Shown here: positions 34,701-44,908 of the stretch, piece by piece
Numbering within the stretch: position 1 is the stretch's first letter
How the letters are laid out: each line of letters opens with the position of its first letter
From: Parus major
Taxonomy: Eukaryota; Chordata; Aves; Passeriformes; Paridae
DNA: 64,000 bases
Direction of reading: 5' to 3'
Assembly (NCBI RefSeq): GCF_001522545.3
Contig: NC_031770.1
Coordinates: 12,038,620 to 12,102,619 of the forward strand
Made by a program: the position numbers and the translations under genes
The notes under the pieces: generated by a model
The model's database searches: none
Told to the model about the DNA's origin: nothing
What the model saw: only the letters and a program-made list of their open reading frames with translations

Positions 34701-37700
34701 GGGAGTTTACGGGGCAGCAAGTGGGTCTTAGAAGGGTGTAGGGGACCTGAAGGGCTTTGGGAGGGAATTTGGGGGAGTTTAAGGGGTATTTAGGGGGGCC
34801 TTAAAGGGGTTTGGGGGGGAACTTGGGCACCCAGGAGCACAGTAGGGTCTCACCCCTCTCCGAGGCTCTCGCCCCCTCCCACAGCTCAGCCTTCTCTAGA
34901 AGGTCACACATCTGCCACCAGCAGCCAGCTGGCAGAGGAAGGAGGCAGGTGCAGAGCACAGCCTGGGGCTCACCTTGCCCTGGAGCTGCTGGGTCTCGCT
35001 GACATGGTCCTGGTAGCTGGCCTGCATCCGTGCCTGCACCGCCACAATCTCCCGCTCGCGGGCCAGCAGCTGCTCCTTCAGCTTGCCCTCCATGGCCACC
35101 GCCTTGGCCCGCTCAGCTGACAGCTCCTTCCAGGAAAGGAGGCCCCCAGTTAGTCCTCAGAGCACATGTTTCCCCATTTTAAGAGGATGTGGCCTCCTAG
35201 CTCAGCAGACTACAAAGTTTAGCCCTTTCATTGCTGCCCCCACGCCCAGGTACATTCAGCACTTACATTTCCTCCTGCATTTTGTTTTGGGCTCTGTGGC
35301 CACTGGATGCCACTGTTGTTCCATGTTGGGCCAGCTAAGAGAAAGGAGTAAGACAGCCTGGAATTTTATTTTCCTCTCCCAGGATAAATAACATCACACA
35401 ACGTTTGGGGAAAAGCAGAAAAAATTAAGCAGATGGACTTGACAGCCTCAAGTTCAGCATGGCAGGGATCTGTTCCACCTCCAACACCCAAAAAGGGGTG
35501 GAGGCAGGGGGCTGAGTCAGGGAAAGGCACTGTAAATAGGATCAGGTTCCTTCCTCATAAAGGCACCATCTCATCTCAGGGGAGCTGAAATGAGGAAGGA
35601 TTTGCTTTTCTTCCTGAAGGAGAAGCTGCAGTCTCTTACAGAAAGGGTTTTCCCCTGCTTTTCCCATGGCTGTCAATGGGCACTAGCCTGTGGTTCTTTG
35701 GGCTGGCACCTCCCCAAACTGGAGCAGGCCCAAGTGAGGAGGGTAGAGGGGGATCTCCTCCCCCTTTTGGGAAGAAAACAGCCAACAGGTGAAGGAGTCC
35801 CAAGAGCCCCAACAGGGGGTGAGATGTGGGGAGCAGGAGGCACATGGAGAGCCACCATTTGCAGAGGCCACACCAGGGCTGCCAGGAGGGCCACACAGCG
35901 CTTACCTTGCTCAGCTCCCTCAGTTTGTTCCTGGCAGCAGCTGCATCCTCCTGCTCGGCAGAAAGCTGCTTCTCCTTCTCCTCCAGCTGGCGTTTCAGGA
36001 CAGCAACTGGGTCACCCTTCTGTGTGGCCTGCCAGCATGGGGTGGCACATCAGGGGGGACCCTCAGGCCCATCCTCTCCACCCCACACACACGACATCCC
36101 GCCCTCAGCTCCAGGGGAAAATTCAGCTCCGTTCTCCAAGACACCCTCAGGGCCAGCCTGCCTGAAGATGGGGTGCCTTCCCTCCCCTTGCACTCCCTGA
36201 GGCTCAGCAGAGCCCTGGCACAGCCCTACCGTGTGCCAGGTGTCCTGGATGATCCCTGCTTTCTCCGTCAGGATCTCGATGAGCTGCTGGGCCTCCCCCT
36301 CACTGAACACCATGCTGCTGACTGTGGACACCAGAGTCTTGTAGGGCAGGTACAGGGCCCCATCCGAATCCGCAGGTGCTAGGGAGGACAGAGCAGGGAT
36401 TGGGACTTCTGGGGACAGCAGCAGAAATACTGTATCATCTCAGCTGGCTCCAACCCCACAGCTGCCATCCCAAACCATCATCCACCCAGATTTCCAGAGC
36501 CACAGTTGGTACCTCTCTGAATGAGAACAGCAGGAAAAGTGCTGGAGATGACACCACACACGTGCTCCTTGGGTCAGCTGCCACCTCTGCCTGGCTCAAC
36601 AACCGGTCCCAGCACCTGCCATCACGCTCTACCAAAGTGAGGGATTCTCAGCAGGAGCTGGGACAGCTTTGCCAATGCCAGGGGGCTCAGACATTTCGGG
36701 CATCAGAAGCGGGACCACACCAAAATACAACCTTGCTGAAGGACGTCACCCCACGTGGCAGTGCCGGTGACAGCAAGGTCATCTCCCACCTTTCACCGGC
36801 CAAAGTTGTTCCAGCTCTTTGCTAAAGGAGCAACATGACTCCAACCCTTCCCCTGCTAACCTGGAAAAGCCAGGGAGCACCAGGGACCATGATGCTGTTG
36901 TAGGACACGATACACAGAGGGTGGCAGGCAGTGGTTTAGGGGTTCCTGCATGTATCTATGGCCCAGTGGGCTCATTTTCCTAGAAAATCACAGAAGGAAA
37001 AGCAGTTTGGAGTCCAGTAGCTCCAGAGCCCCTGAAGTCATTAACACCAGAGTCTCTTGAATACAAAGCTTTGGATGCCCCAAGCAGCAAGGTTCAAAGG
37101 AGGAGGAGGAGGAGGAGGAGCTGCTGCAGGTCCTGGAGCAGAGATTCTCCTCTAGAGAATGGACCCCATGCTGGAACAGGTTCCTTCAGAACAGGTTCCT
37201 CCCAAAGAACTGCAGCCCATGGAAGGCCCCACAGTGGAGCAGGGGAAAGGTGTGAGGAGGAAAGAGCTGCAGAGAGTGGTTGAAACAAACTGACCACAGT
37301 CCCCATCCTCCAGCAACACTCAGGGATGGGGGGTAGAGGAGTCAGCAGGGAAGGAGTGAGGCTGAGCCTGGGAATAAGGGCGGGGAGGAAGGCGTTGTTT
37401 CAATTTCTAAAAAAAAAATCTCTGTTTCTCATCTATTTTAATGGGGAATAAATTAGTTTTCCCCAGGTGGAGTCTGTTTGGCCAGTGACAGTAACTGCTA
37501 GGTGATCTCTGGTAGATCCATTTGGGATGGCAGTGCCAAGCCCTGGCAGCAGCCGAGTCTGTGTCCGCAGCCACAGCCAGGGCAGCTCCACCCCCGTGTG
37601 CAGCCTGGGCCCGAGGCTTGGCTCACCCTGGACTCATGCTGGCAACTGCAGGGCTGCAGGACAGCACATGGCATCATCCCCTGGCTCAGTCCTGCTGAGT

Positions 37701-39838
37701 GCAGGGACACACCAAGCGGAATTCCGCCCTTCTCCAGGTGGAGTTGTGGCAGAAAAACACCTCGAGCCATTCCTGTCGGTTTTGCCATCTGTTTCAGTGC
37801 TGTGGACATGTTCTTGAACATTTTGAACACCCATTTTTATCTGCCACAGAATAATTTGCTCCTTTGCATTTGAGGAGAGACCACAGCTGCTCAAAACACA
37901 TTGGTCAAACTGCAGATGGCTTCAGGGCACAAATCCTACCAAGAGATTTCCCTTGCAAAATCCCACAGCAGCAGCTAAGACATCACTCTTTGCTTTCAGG
38001 ACATGCAGGACTGGCCCATCATACCCAAGGGAATTTAAGTTTGGAGCACCCAAAAACCTCCCAACCTAACAAATGCTAAAAGTTCATCTCCCAGCCACAT
38101 TCCCTCAGCTGTTACTGCTTGGATTTAGGGCCATGCTTTTCACATGGGTGCACACAATAAACCAGTCACCTCCACCACCCCTGCAATGCCCTCCAGGAGC
38201 AGCTTCTCCAATCGTTCCAAACCCCATCACTGTGTGGAGATGGCCTCCAGTAAAATCCTTCCCTCAGAAGATTCAAGGAGTTGAACCCATCCTTGAAACC
38301 CAGCAGCTGCAAACGCCCTGCTGAGTGGCAGGCCCTCTTCCAAAACGTGGGTGTGGAAACTGCCAGGCTGCACAGCAGGTCTGGATGTGCTGCAGAAGGG
38401 CAGCAAGAAGGGTTGTCTTTTAGTTTGGTGGGTTGGGGATGTTTTAGGTAAAGAAAGAAAGAAATGCACATCACATGACATCTTTGAGAACACCTGAGAG
38501 ATTTCTCCCACGTGTCCACATGGGAACCCTCCCACAGGTCTGAAAGCACTCACATTTTTAGTGCCTGTAATTATCACTTAACCAAAAATAAATCCCAAAC
38601 TGCTCCCACTGGTACAATGAGAGGCAAGAATCCAGCCAGAAAGCTGATTTTCCCCTCCCTACACCTTTTAATACTCTGCAGAGTTCAGGACCACCTGACC
38701 TCTTCCACCTCTTGAGTCAATCAAGCGAGGCACGACTGATGATGGGCAAGTTTTCCCTTCAGTGTGGGAGACCCAAAATCACTTCCTTCTAATTACTCTG
38801 TGATCAATCACCTGCAGTATAAAACTCCATCAAACCTCTCTGCTTGAAGAATCCTTTGTCACCTCCACCAAAGGAGGAGGAAAGGCTAGAAGAGACCCAG
38901 CTCCATGCAGAAGTGTGGGAGAGCTCCTCTGCACTTTCAACAGTCAGGGTTCTATGGGGAAAACACCTCATCCTGGCTTCCCACCCAGATGTGCAGCTCC
39001 CTGGCAGCTGTCCCTCTCCCAGGACAGGGACATGCACCACTCATTCATTCCCATGTGCAGATCCCACAACACAACAGCAAATCCCAGAGGAACCTGTAAC
39101 TCTCCAACACCCATGTGCTGGACCAAAGGGATATAGGCAGAGGAATTTGGCCTTACCTGGCTCACTCTTCTTCTTGGATGCAGCCTTTTTCTTGGCAGGT
39201 GCATCATGCTTCTGATCCTCCTGGGCTGGAAGAGCCTCGGTTTTCTTGAGGGTGACAGAGCTGATGACAGGAGCACTTTGCTGAGTGCCAACTGGGGGCA
39301 CTGCCACAACAGGAACCTCCTTAGGGGCCACCTCCCGCACGGGAGAACTTTTGGGGACGCTGACCGGGGGTGGAGCCAACACCGGGCTAGGAGCAGGCTC
39401 CACCTTTGCCACCTTCTTCTCCTTCTTCCTCTTCTCCTTAGGTGATGGAACAGGTTTCTCCTTTTCCTGGGGGACAACTGCCACCGCTGCAATTGGAGTC
39501 TCAACTGTCACAGGCTCAGGCACCACAGCGGGCTCAGGAACCACCTCCTTGGGAGGGTCCGTCACTTCCTGAGTAAGCTGCTGCTCTGGGATCTTCCCAT
39601 TCGGTTTCTCTTCCTTTTTCTTCGCTTTTCCTTTTTTCTCAACTGTTTTCTCCTTCTTCTTTTTCTCTAATTTCTGCTGCTGGGCCTTCTCAAGCTCCTT
39701 GCGTTGCTTGGCCAAGGCTTCCTCGTAAGACGTCTCCTTCATGGAGAAGGTGGACACCAGGAAGATGCCGATGGCTGAGATCACCATGAAGCCTCCAAAG
39801 ACCATAACACCCAGCGTCTGAGGGTCGTACACATCCAT
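22674..39838 (-). CDS. RRBP1: RRBP1, ribosome-binding protein 1 (p180 / ES130), spliced, complete
   Basis: RRBP1 is a rough-ER membrane protein that docks ribosomes and mRNA, bundles microtubules and supports secretion. Twenty-three coding exons on the minus strand sum to 2994 nt, giving 997 residues plus stop, close to the human short isoform (977). Order: short luminal N terminus; one membrane anchor (about 9-31, GVMVFGGFMVISAIGIF); conserved segment KETSYEEALAKQRKE; lysine-rich basic region (about 54-80); Pro/Val-rich linker with a second basic cluster; conserved ALYLPYKTLVSTV; then continuous coiled coil from about 290 to the C terminus EGTSV. All introns are GT-AG and all phases agree. 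The mammalian decapeptide array (consensus NQGKKAEGAQ) is absent; LKKTEALPAQ is the only trace. The related kinectin (KTN1) is excluded by the N terminus, the YLPYKTL block and the C terminus. Confidence 0.97.
22992..23135 (-). CDS. RRBP1: RRBP1 coding exon 22
   Basis: Forty-eight codons, residues 938-985, from ERLEKEKKLTKDLGQ to KKLKEQLQET; coiled coil. The donor is ACG|GTACTG. Confidence 0.94.
23576..23674 (-). CDS. RRBP1: RRBP1 coding exon 21
   Basis: Thirty-three codons, residues 905-937, from AQSLARSLQAELEKL to EETQHLK; coiled coil. Flanked by a TTTCCAG acceptor and a GTGAGT donor. Confidence 0.95.
24169..24252 (-). CDS. RRBP1: RRBP1 coding exon 20
   Basis: Twenty-eight codons, residues 877-904, LKTQLEQNETLAEKE to LARELEE; coiled coil. 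The acceptor is CAACACAG and the donor GTGGGT. Confidence 0.93.
25095..25184 (-). CDS. RRBP1: RRBP1 coding exon 19
   Basis: Thirty codons, residues 847-876, VRQQLSEAKSHIQEE to EPAPLK. The Glu/Pro-rich end (EAEPSEPAP) breaks the coiled coil, as in the human protein. Confidence 0.94.
25766..25849 (-). CDS. RRBP1: RRBP1 coding exon 18
   Basis: Twenty-eight codons, residues 819-846, LRQLLSESQEQLEAAK to KQSKELAL; coiled coil. The donor is GTAAGG. Confidence 0.95.
26315..26410 (-). CDS. RRBP1: RRBP1 coding exon 17
   Basis: Thirty-two codons, residues 787-818, LKEYTSLLETQLENHL to YTKEVGA; coiled coil. The donor is GTAAGT. Confidence 0.95.
26591..26662 (-). CDS. RRBP1: RRBP1 coding exon 16
   Basis: Twenty-four codons, residues 763-786, SHLQLKSLEGMVEKLK to LQSTDQ. 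It is too short to stand out as an open frame and is placed by splice sites and homology. The acceptor is TGCTTCAG. Confidence 0.93.
27598..27690 (-). CDS. RRBP1: RRBP1 coding exon 15
   Basis: Thirty-one codons, residues 732-762, EGMLRNLQKSVEEEEQVW to SEEELQK. One of the most conserved coiled-coil segments of the family. Confidence 0.96.
28129..28218 (-). CDS. RRBP1: RRBP1 coding exon 14
   Basis: Thirty codons, residues 702-731, DSALKLKEAEEAQSTLQ to YRTILAET; coiled coil. The donor is GTAAGC. Confidence 0.95.
28316..28396 (-). CDS. RRBP1: RRBP1 coding exon 13
   Basis: Twenty-seven codons, residues 675-701, DYDTWLQEFKEKTVGVLK to ITTEPP. It corresponds to the human NYTEWLQDLKEK segment. Confidence 0.95.
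28502..28594 (-). CDS. RRBP1: RRBP1 coding exon 12
   Basis: Thirty-one codons, residues 644-674, EELAQQLDALQTRTKQ to VTLSSEQ. Less conserved than its neighbours but in frame, with a CTTTCAG acceptor and GTGGGA donor. Confidence 0.92.
28939..29031 (-). CDS. RRBP1: RRBP1 coding exon 11
   Basis: Thirty-one codons, residues 613-643, DLRKKNWKAVEALTTVEK to AATKAK; coiled coil. The donor is GTGAGC. Confidence 0.96.
29619..29709 (-). CDS. RRBP1: RRBP1 coding exon 10
   Basis: Ninety-one nt, residues 582-612, RLQEKTNQLSALERE to EQQKVKND. It completes the Arg codon begun in exon 9. The donor is GAT|GTAAGT. Confidence 0.95.
30425..30580 (+). mobile_element. CR1-type LINE fragment
   Basis: In RRBP1 intron 9, oriented on the plus strand. 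The string CACTGGAACAGGG..., then GTGGTG-AATCTCCATCCCTGGAGAT, then TTGAGCAGGGACTTGGACCA follows the order of blocks in the 3' part of avian CR1 elements, just upstream of their 3' UTR. It is degraded and 5'-truncated, and the terminal octamer repeat is not seen. Boundaries are approximate. Confidence 0.7.
30869..30906 (-). CDS. RRBP1: RRBP1 coding exon 9 (38-nt microexon)
   Basis: Residues 570-581, AANEAEMKQLQS, plus two bases of the next Arg codon. It is placed by homology to the human EADQQQTRLKELE stretch and by the acceptor CTTCCAG and donor AG|GTGGGT. Confidence 0.9.
31058..31245 (-). CDS. RRBP1: RRBP1 coding exon 8
   Basis: 188 nt, residues 507-569, ELQGKLLSSEAEVKSK to KDRDLQ, including RIKSIEALLEAGQMRE, which is nearly identical in mammals. 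Coiled coil. Confidence 0.96.
31585..31723 (-). CDS. RRBP1: RRBP1 coding exon 7
   Basis: 139 nt, residues 461-506, AYQREAEVMLQKRLDEV to KGQQQSIA, plus one base of the following codon; coiled coil. Confidence 0.96.
32892..32975. repeat. 34/35-bp minisatellite, about 2.4 copies
   Basis: Units 32892-32925 and 32926-32960 are nearly identical (one inserted C and one substitution). A partial third copy spans 32961-32975. The unit includes AGAAGGATCCCAGCAGGAG. Confidence 0.9.
33170..33193. repeat. (GA)n microsatellite
   Basis: Twelve perfect GA units in RRBP1 intron 6. Confidence 0.95.
33448..33601 (-). CDS. RRBP1: RRBP1 coding exon 6
   Basis: 154 nt, residues 409-460, KQNAELAKLRQECNKLM to EKRIEQLQ; coiled coil. 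It completes the split Lys codon of exon 5. The donor is GTCAGG. Confidence 0.96.
34384..34502 (-). CDS. RRBP1: RRBP1 coding exon 5
   Basis: 119 nt, residues 370-408, IRTLQEQLENGPNTQLAR to NQATSQMES, plus two bases of a Lys codon. Strongly conserved, including the helix-breaking ENGPNTQ. Confidence 0.97.
34680..34830. repeat. G-rich degenerate repeat (G-quadruplex prone)
   Basis: Many runs of four to seven G are separated by short T/A-rich spacers (TTTGGGGAG, TTTAGGGGGG, TTTGGGGGGG). It lies in RRBP1 intron 4 on the template strand for RRBP1 transcription. The unit is too degenerate for a fixed period. Confidence 0.75.
34974..35126 (-). CDS. RRBP1: RRBP1 coding exon 4
   Basis: Fifty-one codons, residues 319-369, ELSAERAKAVAMEGKLK to TQQLQGK, with the conserved VQARMQASYQDHV block; coiled coil. 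Confidence 0.97.
35906..36028 (-). CDS. RRBP1: RRBP1 coding exon 3
   Basis: Forty-one codons, residues 278-318, ATQKGDPVAVLKRQLEEK to KLRELSK, the start of the coiled-coil tail. Nearly identical to the mammalian segment. Confidence 0.97.
36230..36378 (-). CDS. RRBP1: RRBP1 coding exon 2
   Basis: 149 nt, residues 228-277, APADSDGALYLPYKTLVS to IIQDTWHT. This carries the diagnostic YLPYKTLVSTV and EGEAQQLIEIL blocks that follow the basic/repeat region in all RRBP1 proteins. Confidence 0.97.
36379..39156 (-). other. RRBP1: RRBP1 intron between coding exons 1 and 2
   Basis: A 2.8-kb GT-AG intron holding an LTR-type repeat fragment at 37071-37510. No repeat-bearing exon encoding NQGKKAEGAQ-like peptides is present in it on either strand. 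Confidence 0.85.
37071..37510 (+). mobile_element. Avian LTR-type dispersed repeat fragment
   Basis: Non-coding repeat oriented on the plus strand. Its ordered blocks are a GGA-rich start, GGTCCTGGAGCAGAGATTC, repeated CATGCTGGAACAGG-like phrases, AACTGCAGCCCATGGA, GAGCAGGGGAAAGG, an AATAAA at 37447-37452, then GAGTCTGTTTGGCCAGTGAC. I recall this arrangement from long terminal repeats dispersed in bird genomes (ERV/ERVL-like); the family name cannot be settled here. It appears to be a partial solo copy without internal genes. It inserted antisense to RRBP1. Confidence 0.6.
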
Positions 39839-39858
39839 CCTGCCTCACTCCTCTGTGC
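39157..39858 (-). CDS. RRBP1: RRBP1 coding exon 1 (N terminus, membrane anchor, basic region)
   Basis: The exon begins after a TTGCAG acceptor, with 20 bases of 5' UTR (39839-39858) before the ATG at 39836-39838. It ends at GTAAGG after one base of codon 228. MDVYDPQTLGVMVFGGF gives the short luminal end and anchor, followed by KETSYEEALAKQ, the lysine-rich block EKKKKEKTVEKKGKAKKK, a Pro/Val linker, a second basic block and AKKKAASKKKSEP. In mammals the decapeptide array lies between the linker and that last block; here the reading frame is continuous without it. The upstream start context and family N terminus fix the start. Confidence 0.96.
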
Positions 39859-42800
39859 CTGCAAGACACCAGGGCAACAGTTAGGGGCAGGAGGGGAGGA
39901 AAGAAATGCAATGGCTTTTCTGAGCAGTATCTTCACGTGGGCGTCTGTGCCTTCCCATGGCACCATGCACTGGGAAAAGGAACACTCCACATTCACAGGG
40001 CTCAGGCTGACCTGCCTGCACACCCACAAATTTGAGCTCCTCTGCTACAATGCCCATGCACAGCGGTCCAGATGTACCTCAGTGACTCAATTTCATCTCC
40101 AGAAGAACCAAAGAGAAGGAATTTATAAACAGGGATGCAATCAAGAGACAGCCACAAGCCTCATTCTATGTCCAGTGGGGTGGTTCTGTATGACCCTAAG
40201 CCATACCTGCAGCAGTAAGACAGCCCACTTCCAGACTGCTGGGAGCAGGTTGGCCAAAATCTGGGCTTTCCCTGGAGCACCTGGCTTTTTCACTGCACCC
40301 AGATGCATATCCATGTGTCATCTTTGGAATAAAATATCCCCCTGGGAGGAGAAAGCTTTGCAGCAGCCCTTCCCTCTTCCCTTTGCCAGCTGTACACTGC
40401 TGAGCACACTGCCTGCTCTGAGGTCTGGCAAGCAGGGTTCAGCCACACCTGGGGAGAGATGCTATCTCCACTCCTCTTAATGGCTATTTGAACCCATCCT
40501 GGTTTCAAAGCCAATTTCTGCTGGCCCATCCACCAGGGCATCACTTCCAAGTGGCTCTGAGGTGGCTGACAATCCCCCAGAGCTGCTGGTGTCAGGCAGT
40601 AAATCTGGGAAGGGACAATTTCCAGGAGTTGCCATGGCTGTGGTTCTTCATCACTGTTAATCAGAACAGAATGAGCAAAATGCAGAAAGTCCTCAGCTAC
40701 CAGGAGTTCTCATCCCCACACTCAACTGTTGACATTATCAAATTTCCTCTTTAAGGGGTTGTGGGTTGAGGAGGGAGGGGCTGGAAGGGGAGGAGGCAAA
40801 AATAAGAATAAAACTAAGGATATCAGCATCTTTTTCAAACCTCAGTGCTTGCAGGGAGACACCTCAGAGGCCCTTCCTTTGTAAGAGCTGGAGCAGCAAA
40901 CTTCAATCTTCAGCACAAAGCTGCTCAAGGTGGGGATAGTACAGTGAAAACTCATCTCCAGCACCCAAGCAGGGTGTGCAGAGCTGGGAGGAGCTGCAAA
41001 TCTCCCACTGGAGATACTCAATCTGCCTGGGAAGGGATGTTCTGAGCAGCAGCCCAGCTCTCCCTGCCCACCTCTCCAGGCACCCCAGGTAAAGCAGCAG
41101 AGAGAGAAGCTGGCAGGCAGGAGGGCTCTCCATGCCAGCTGGAACCAGCCAGCCCTGTCAGGGCCAATTTTCTACCCCAGGGCATGACTGGAGATCCCAG
41201 CTGATACTACAGGCATCACTTACTACTATTTCACATCTACCCTGGCCATTTTGCACTTAAATGCCCTCATCCCACTCTATCCCAGCACATCTGGTGCCAA
41301 GTCATTGCCTCCTGACTAGGGAGCACTGCTTTGGGACGGTCCCAGCCAGGACAGACAGATAATTCCTAACCCACAGGGTGAAAAGGACTGGAATTCCTCT
41401 CCCTGTCAGTAAATAAAAAGTAGGGGCGGAGAACACATACCCACTTTCCTGTGCTGGGTTTAAGGCTACACCAAAGCACCCAGGAGCTGTTTTAGGGCCA
41501 GAACAAGGTGACCTACATGCCTCACCCAGCAACCCCAACATATTTCTAGAAATAAGACCTTCTTGACCTCACAGCACCACAGTTTCAAATCTAGATAAAA
41601 ATCTGCTGCTCCAGCTTGGGGCAAGGGCATCCCCAAGTGCTGACAAATGCACTCCAACCCCAGCAGCTGGTACTGCCATCCTCAAAAGCAGCTCAATGGA
41701 GCCCACAGGGGATGGGAATGGGGGAAGAAATGCCAATCTCCACTCCGGAGAATGGATGAGAGGACAGAGACAGGGGTGGTGAGCTGGGTGAGATGGCAGT
41801 GCTGGATGTGGCATCACAGCACCAGAGCTGTGTGCCTACCCCACACCTCACCCCACAGGACTGTCCCCCCAGAAGCCCCTCCAGAGCCCCCATACCCTCT
41901 CTCCCTCGCAGAGAGCCTCACCCAGCCCCACGGGCTGCAGTAAAACTGCCTGTACCTTGTCTCCTGCTCTAAAGCCAGGGTGAGATAAGGATGTAAATGA
42001 GCACTAAAGTCCTTCCTAGCAAAACAAAAGCAATATAGGAACAAAGCAGCTGAGAGCACTGAGGAGCTGTGGACCTGCAGAAGAGTCATGGCAGCTGCCA
42101 GAGCTCCTCCTGAAAGCAGCCGAGATGCTCAGAGAGGCCATCCAAGCTCCCACTGCTCGACCAGGGGAGCCCCACACTGCTCCCAAGGACAGATGTGCCT
42201 GCAGAAAACCCACAGGCAGGAGTGAGAGCTGCCCAGCCAGGAAGCAATCACTGCCAGCAGAGCTCTCATGGCAAACCTTGGTCCTGTCCCAAGGCTCGTG
42301 CCCCGCAGCCCCGCTGCTGACTCCGAGGAGCGAGTTCTACCTGTAGGGTTCCTCCTGTGGTCGGGACTTGGCACGACCAGCCCAGCAACTTGTTCAGGGA
42401 AGAGCCCATCTCTCCAGTGCTGCAGAGACAGCCACACACACTTAAACCAAGCCAGGCTGGCCTTGCCATTTGGGGGATAAGGAAAAGTCTTCCTACAGAA
42501 ACTTCCTGTACAGAGATGCCAGAAGCATTTGTGCCACGGTGTTAGCACCCAGGAGAGAAGCTCTGCTTTGACATTTCCTGACCTTGCCACCTTTGCCCTT
42601 CCAAGGGCTGGAAGTTTGCTCTGGATTTGCACAGCAAGACACCATCCCCCTCACAAGCACACCTGCCCTTTGGCAGGAAAGCCCTCCATGCTTCCCACCT
42701 GGAAAATATCTTAGCGAGGACATGGCAGAATGGGGCACCAAAGGTAGTCTCACACTGACAGCCACGCTTTGCAGAGGCCCAAAAACTTCAGGATCCTCCC

Positions 42801-44550
42801 TTCTGTAGCTTCTGGTGCTCCACGGGACGTCACTCCTATGATGGCATTTTCCCATTGGCTTGGGAGAGGGTTGTGTGCCCAAGAGGTGGGTGGACACCAG
42901 CAGTTATCAGAATCCATGCTCAAAAACTGAGTTCATATCCAACACTGGATTGCACATTGACTTCCATGAAGTTTCTGGAGCATACTCCACTCCTCTCCCA
43001 GCCAAAACAGCAGGAATCATCTAATACCTCCATACACAAAGTCCTTCCCCAAAACAGCTTGTCCAGGTAAAGCTTTTTCCCACCTTCAGAACAGGAATAA
43101 GATGGACAACTGGTATTTCCCTTGGCCTTCTCACATAAAGGACCTGGCTGAAATGCTGTGCTCTGACTCTTCCACTCCCGAGGCTTTTTCTTGTTATCCA
43201 TCAAGCTTCCCAAAATCCCAGATAACAGCCCATGAGACCTGAACTCCCTCACCTCCCTGCACATGCAGCCACCCCTGTCTGACCTGAGCAAAAGTCCAAC
43301 TCGCCCTAAGGAAGCAGAACCAGAAAAGCACTCAGCCTTGCTGGTTTTTCAGCAATAAACAATTTCCAGGATGAACCAACCCCCAGACACGTGACATGAC
43401 AGCACCAGGGCCATGCTCTGTGTCTTGTGGTCACATTTGTCACTGACAGCTGTGTCAAAAACCAGGCTGGAACCGTGCCACCTGCTCAGCCTGTCCTCCC
43501 TTCTGTGACCATACATGAAATCCATGGGAATTCAGCCTCTTCAAGACCCAGCCCTCCACCAACCCTGGTTTAAATCACCCAGGCCACACAACAGGCAGGC
43601 AGGGGCAATGGAAGAGTCAGGTTGTGCAGTAACTACAGAAACCTTATTGCTTTCCACAGCCATAGGAAAATATGTTATCTCCTCCTGGTGTCAACAGGTG
43701 CTGCAGACAGGAAAAGATGCTCTTTGCAAGCAGGACACTGTTCCCCCTGCAATCCAAGGCTTCCACTTTGCCATGGTGTGAAGGTGGCATCTCAGTTTAC
43801 AGCAATGCAGGAGGGGTGAGGAGGGCTTAGAGGGCAGAGAGAGAACTGGGTTCACACAGATGGGCTCTGCATAACCCACAGCAATGCCTGCCTGTGATGC
43901 ACCTGCAGCATCCCTTCCTCTACAGATCCCAGCAGCTTAAAAAAAGGAGGGAATGGGCATGGACGAGGGAACTGGGAGGCCTGATCCTGTGAACAGCACA
44001 GCAGCCCAGCAGCAGGAGAAAGCAACAGCACTGCCAGCAGATAAAAACAAACACCAGATACTTCTCCTGGAGTTTTTCTCTCCGCCCTGTTGCAATAGAG
44101 ACAAAAATTAAAAACAAACGAGAAAAGCCTGCACGCCTTGAGCAGATCCTGCCCACATTGCCAGCAGCCTCTGTTTAAATACATTTTCTGTGTAAGTGGC
44201 TGTGCATTTCCAGCCTCCCAGCAGCATGTCCTACTCTACGCAGCAACTCCAGATCAGCCCATCATTAACTGTTATAGCTCGACTTAATTGAACGTGTCTT
44301 AGTGCTCCATTAGCTCTGGCAGCAGCAGCCAGCTGGCTTGTGCTTGCCAGCAGCGCTGCCAGCTCCCTTCCTGAGCCCAGGAGTGAGAAAACAGGCAGAA
44401 AATACATGTGTACATAGGAGAACAGTGTAACAGCACCACAGCACAGCTGCGGCTTGACTAAACTCTGCAGTGGCTATTAAAAATCTTCTCTCCCCTCCCT
44501 GGTCCCAAGAGGCACTTGGATGCCGGTCCTCATCAGCTCCTCCCTGGGGC
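39859..44550 (-). other. RRBP1: RRBP1 intron 1 (5' UTR intron), 5' boundary not fixed
   Basis: The acceptor just upstream of the ATG exon shows that at least one non-coding first exon lies further 5'. The only nearby CpG island is at 44.55-45.72 kb. No supportable exon or mobile element was recognised in this stretch. Confidence 0.65.
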
Positions 44551-44908
44551 TCACATCCCAGGTAGCCCCGACTCCTTCCAGTTATTTCCCGCTGGTGCGG
44601 GGCTTCGACGAAGGTGAGAGCAGGCATTCCAAGCGCGGACACTCCTGCATCCCGCTCAGCCACGTGTGCAGCACACGCTCTTCCGCTGGACCGCTTCCCT
44701 GGCAGGGCGAGGAGCGGGGCAGAGCCGCGGCAAGGCTGCTGCTGTCCCGGCTGGAGAGACCCGCGCTGGGCGGGGGCGTCTCCGCTCCTGGGCTCGATGC
44801 CTCTGGCTGGGGCTCCGGCCGCCAGCAGAGTTTTGTCGGGGGGGCTTAGTTAAGGGATAAAAGGGGACAAGGGACAGCGGCCCGAGCGCCGGGGCCGTCT
44901 GTAAGCGC

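Noticed and set aside
36379..39156. Possible separate exon carrying the RRBP1 decapeptide array
   Set aside because: Both strands of the intron were read for repeated Gln-Gly-Lys-Lys-type codons; none are present.
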